Source: Candidatus Sediminicultor secundus (lineage in GTDB: Bacteria; Atribacterota; JS1; SB-45; 34-128). Taken from it: 14,343 bases of DNA. This document shows, piece after piece, positions 13,177 through 14,343 of this stretch (the first letter of the stretch is position 1; each line of letters begins with the position of its first letter). Both the position numbers and the translations under genes were made by a program. The stretch is from contig NCRO01000035.1 in NCBI GenBank assembly GCA_002849045.2, positions 1 through 14,343 of the forward strand, read 5' to 3'. Below the pieces are notes generated by a model. It was given only the letters and a program-made list of their open reading frames with translations, had not been told where the DNA came from and did no database searches.

Positions 13177-13542
13177 TTATTTCTTTTCAGTTTTTTCTAA
13201 TTCTGTAATGCGTTTGTTGATAGAATCAAGTTGTTCTTTTAAAGCTTTTGCTTCTCCAGCTAACATCTCCATCTCTTGTTTGGGTTCTACCGGGGGTTGA
13301 TAAAATCCACCTCCATAGGCAATAGGTGGAGGGGCTACAGGATAGGAATTAGCAGGCCAATATGCTCTACCAGAACCTCTTCCCATTCCTCTTCCAAATC
13401 CTCTACCATAACCGAAACCCAAACCTGGTCTTCCTACATAGGGATTCATAAAACCCGCTACCGGATAACCAGCACAATATCCGGCTGCTCTTCCGGTCAT
13501 AGGACCTAATCCTCTCGGTCCAGTTCCATCTCCTCTTGGCAT
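13177..13542 (-). CDS. DUF5320-like glycine-rich small protein
   Basis: This 121-aa protein begins MPRGDGTGPRGLGPMTGRAAGYCAGYP, then has a Gly/Arg/Tyr-rich stretch (GFGYGRGFGRGMGRGSGRAYWP), a Pro-rich linker (PVAPPPIAYGGGFYQPP), and a C-terminal coiled coil with leucine/isoleucine heptads (AGEAKALKEQLDSINKRITELEK). This matches DUF5320-type proteins, which often neighbour NifX/COG1433 genes. Function unknown. The ATG at 13542 is chosen over the one at 13551 because AAAGGAG directly abuts 13551 but lies nine bases from 13542, and because the second small protein of the locus also begins MPRGDGTGP. It is the first gene after the second Fur-like box and lies 90 bp after the regulator gene. Confidence 0.86.
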   Translation of the reverse strand: MPRGDGTGPRGLGPMTGRAAGYCAGYPVAGFMNPYVGRPGLGFGYGRGFGRGMGRGSGRAYWPANSYPVAPPPIAYGGGFYQPPVEPKQEMEMLAGEAKALKEQLDSINKRITELEKTEKK

Positions 13543-13586
13543 ATCTTTCATCTCCTTTCTATTTCTGTTTTTTTTAAAATACTTTT

Positions 13587-13615
13587 ATTGTAATGGTAAT
13601 CATTTTCAATAAGAA
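13587..13615 (-). promoter_or_regulatory. Promoter and Fur-box-like operator before the DUF5320 gene
   Basis: On the minus strand TACAAT (13592-13587) is a five-of-six -10, with a poor -35 TTCTTA (13615-13610) 17 bp upstream. A Fur-box-like palindrome at 13589-13607 covers the spacer and part of the -10. Read on the plus strand it is TGTAATGGTAATCATTTTC, 15 of 19 matches to the classical 19-bp Fur consensus by my alignment. Binding there would block RNA polymerase. Confidence 0.6.
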
Positions 13616-13632
13616 ACATCAAAAAAATTTAT

Positions 13633-14112
13633 CTATTTTTCTTTATCTGAACACTCATCACACAATCCATAAAATTGAATAGTGTGATTTTTAATTTCAA
13701 AATTATATTTTTTGGAAAGTTCTTTTTCTGTTTTTTTAATTAGCTCTAACTCTTCATCTACAAAATCTGTATAATCGATTATCCGACCACATTTAGTGCA
13801 TATTAGATGGTGGTGATGGGACGGCTCCTTAGCCCCACGAACCAACTCATATCTTGCTCGTCCATCACCAAAATCAAATTTAAAGATCAAGCCCATATTA
13901 ACTAATAACTCTAATGTTCGGTAAACAGTGGTAAGGCCGATAGCCGGATAAATATTATGTACTTTTAAATATATATCTTCCGCACTTAGATGTTCTTTTG
14001 ACTCATCCAAGACCTGTAAAATGATTTGTCGCGGGATAGTAATTCTATAACCACACCCTTTAAATTCACCGTGCCACCATTTTGCCGGACCCTTACCCCA
14101 TCTTCCTGGCAT
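13633..14112 (-). CDS. Fur-family metalloregulator
   Basis: This 159-aa ferric uptake regulator family repressor has a winged helix, about 22-90, with YRITIPRQIILQVLDESKEHLSAEDIY and the recognition region GLTTVYRTLELLVNMGLI. The dimerisation and metal region starts with SHHHHLICTKCGRIID (His99-102, Cys105, Cys108) and ends with FYGLCDECSD (Cys151, Cys154), giving the two CxxC of a structural zinc site. Whether it senses iron, zinc, peroxide or another metal is not resolvable by motif, though a Fur-like box in its promoter favours iron. An N-terminal extension MPGRWGKGPAKWWHGEFKG is unusual. ATG with AAAGGA eight bases upstream. It is probably autoregulated. Confidence 0.93.
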   Translation of the reverse strand: MPGRWGKGPAKWWHGEFKGCGYRITIPRQIILQVLDESKEHLSAEDIYLKVHNIYPAIGLTTVYRTLELLVNMGLIFKFDFGDGRARYELVRGAKEPSHHHHLICTKCGRIIDYTDFVDEELELIKKTEKELSKKYNFEIKNHTIQFYGLCDECSDKEK

Positions 14113-14132
14113 AATATTAGTCCTTTCTTATT

Positions 14133-14151
14133 GATAATGATTACCATTAAT
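14133..14151. promoter_or_regulatory. Fur-box-like operator in the regulator's own promoter
   Basis: The plus-strand 19-mer GATAATGATTACCATTAAT matches the classical Fur consensus at 15 of 19 positions by my count. It lies immediately downstream of the -10 of the Fur-family gene, over the expected transcription start. Its core, read on the minus strand as AATGGTAATCATT, is shared exactly with the operator near 13589-13607. Confidence 0.65.
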
Positions 14152-14180
14152 ATAATATATTAAATAAATTCTGTTGTCAA
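14152..14180 (-). promoter_or_regulatory. Promoter of the Fur-family gene
   Basis: On the minus strand a perfect TTGACA (14180-14175) is followed after exactly 17 bp by TATTAT (14157-14152), five of six. The Fur-box-like sequence abuts the -10. This is the best sigma-70-type promoter in the window. Confidence 0.75.
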
Positions 14181-14259
14181 ATATTTTTAGCACACTAAAA
14201 ACGAAAAGCGGAAAACCATAATTCAAAATTTTTTACATAAAGTATTTTTTAAGAGTAGT

Positions 14260-14277
14260 GGTTGGATTCATCCAACC
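14260..14277. repeat. 18-bp palindrome (AT-TC-AT core)
   Basis: GGTTGGAT (14260-14267) and ATCCAACC (14270-14277) surround TC. It lies upstream of the Fur-family operon and 20 bp from another palindrome (14298-14323). It has the same central form as the elements at 2454 and 13146. Confidence 0.75.
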
Positions 14278-14297
14278 CGTGTATTCTGGAATTTCTT

Positions 14298-14323
14298 TAG
14301 GGGCTCGATGAATCGAGCCCCTA
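14298..14323. repeat. 26-bp palindrome (AT-GA-AT core)
   Basis: TAGGGGCTCGAT (14298-14309) and ATCGAGCCCCTA (14312-14323) form a perfect 12-bp stem around GA. It is followed at once by TACGCT heptamer repeats that run to the window end. It belongs to the same architectural group as 2401-2424. Confidence 0.85.
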
Positions 14324-14343
14324 TACGCTGTACGCTCTACGCT
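14324..14343. repeat. Tandem TACGCTN heptamers, cut by the window end
   Basis: TACGCTG, TACGCTC and TACGCT follow directly one after another. The array begins at the edge of the preceding palindrome and runs off the window, so its true length is unknown. Confidence 0.6.

Noticed and set aside
13276..13509. Plus-strand open frame antisense to the DUF5320-like gene
   Set aside because: Ser/Arg/Thr-rich complement of a Gly/Arg-rich gene; no start signals.

Overview
The window is a low-GC bacterial segment, densely packed and almost entirely transcribed from the minus strand; only one small gene, at 2667-2969, is convincingly on the plus strand. The gene content suggests a strict anaerobe: ferredoxin-bearing MinD-type ATPases, dinitrogenase-cofactor-type (NifX/COG1433) proteins, an Mrp scaffold ATPase, radical SAM enzymes and glycine-rich MPRGDGTGP small proteins. 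The lineage cannot be fixed from sequence alone. A Clostridia-like organism or an uncultured low-GC anaerobic phylum such as Atribacterota is an inference only. No rRNA, tRNA, CRISPR array or intact transposase gene is visible.

Reading with transcription (right to left), the first block (14180-7700) opens with a Fur-family regulator whose promoter carries a Fur-box-like palindrome over the start point. A second, nearly identical box precedes the next gene, a glycine-rich DUF5320-type protein. Two NifX/COG1433 proteins, a small zinc-ribbon/rubredoxin-like protein, two tandem MinD-type ATPases each with an inserted 2x[4Fe-4S] ferredoxin domain, a radical SAM enzyme, a SAM methyltransferase, a YggS-type PLP protein and an Mrp/NBP35 ATPase follow. 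The combination of paired MinD-ferredoxin ATPases, COG1433 proteins and Mrp matches the gene set of the Desulfovibrio 'orange protein' (ORP, Mo-Cu cluster) system. Here it appears to be under a Fur-type regulator and accompanied by extra small metal-binding proteins. This is the most interesting system in the window.

The middle block (6823-3238) holds a metallo-beta-lactamase-fold hydrolase, a 68-residue four-cysteine protein and a permease split into two homologous halves, in one tight operon. A flavin-reductase-like protein and a DUF89 (ARMT1-like) metal-dependent phosphatase follow. The DUF89 stop codon lies inside a perfect 25-bp inverted repeat.

The left block (2214-39) is an operon of a LipM-like octanoyltransferase and two paralogous deoxynucleoside kinases, joined by two ATGA overlaps. 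Intergenic spaces carry several short perfect palindromes whose arms differ but whose centre keeps the form AT-NN-AT, suggesting a dispersed family of structured elements.
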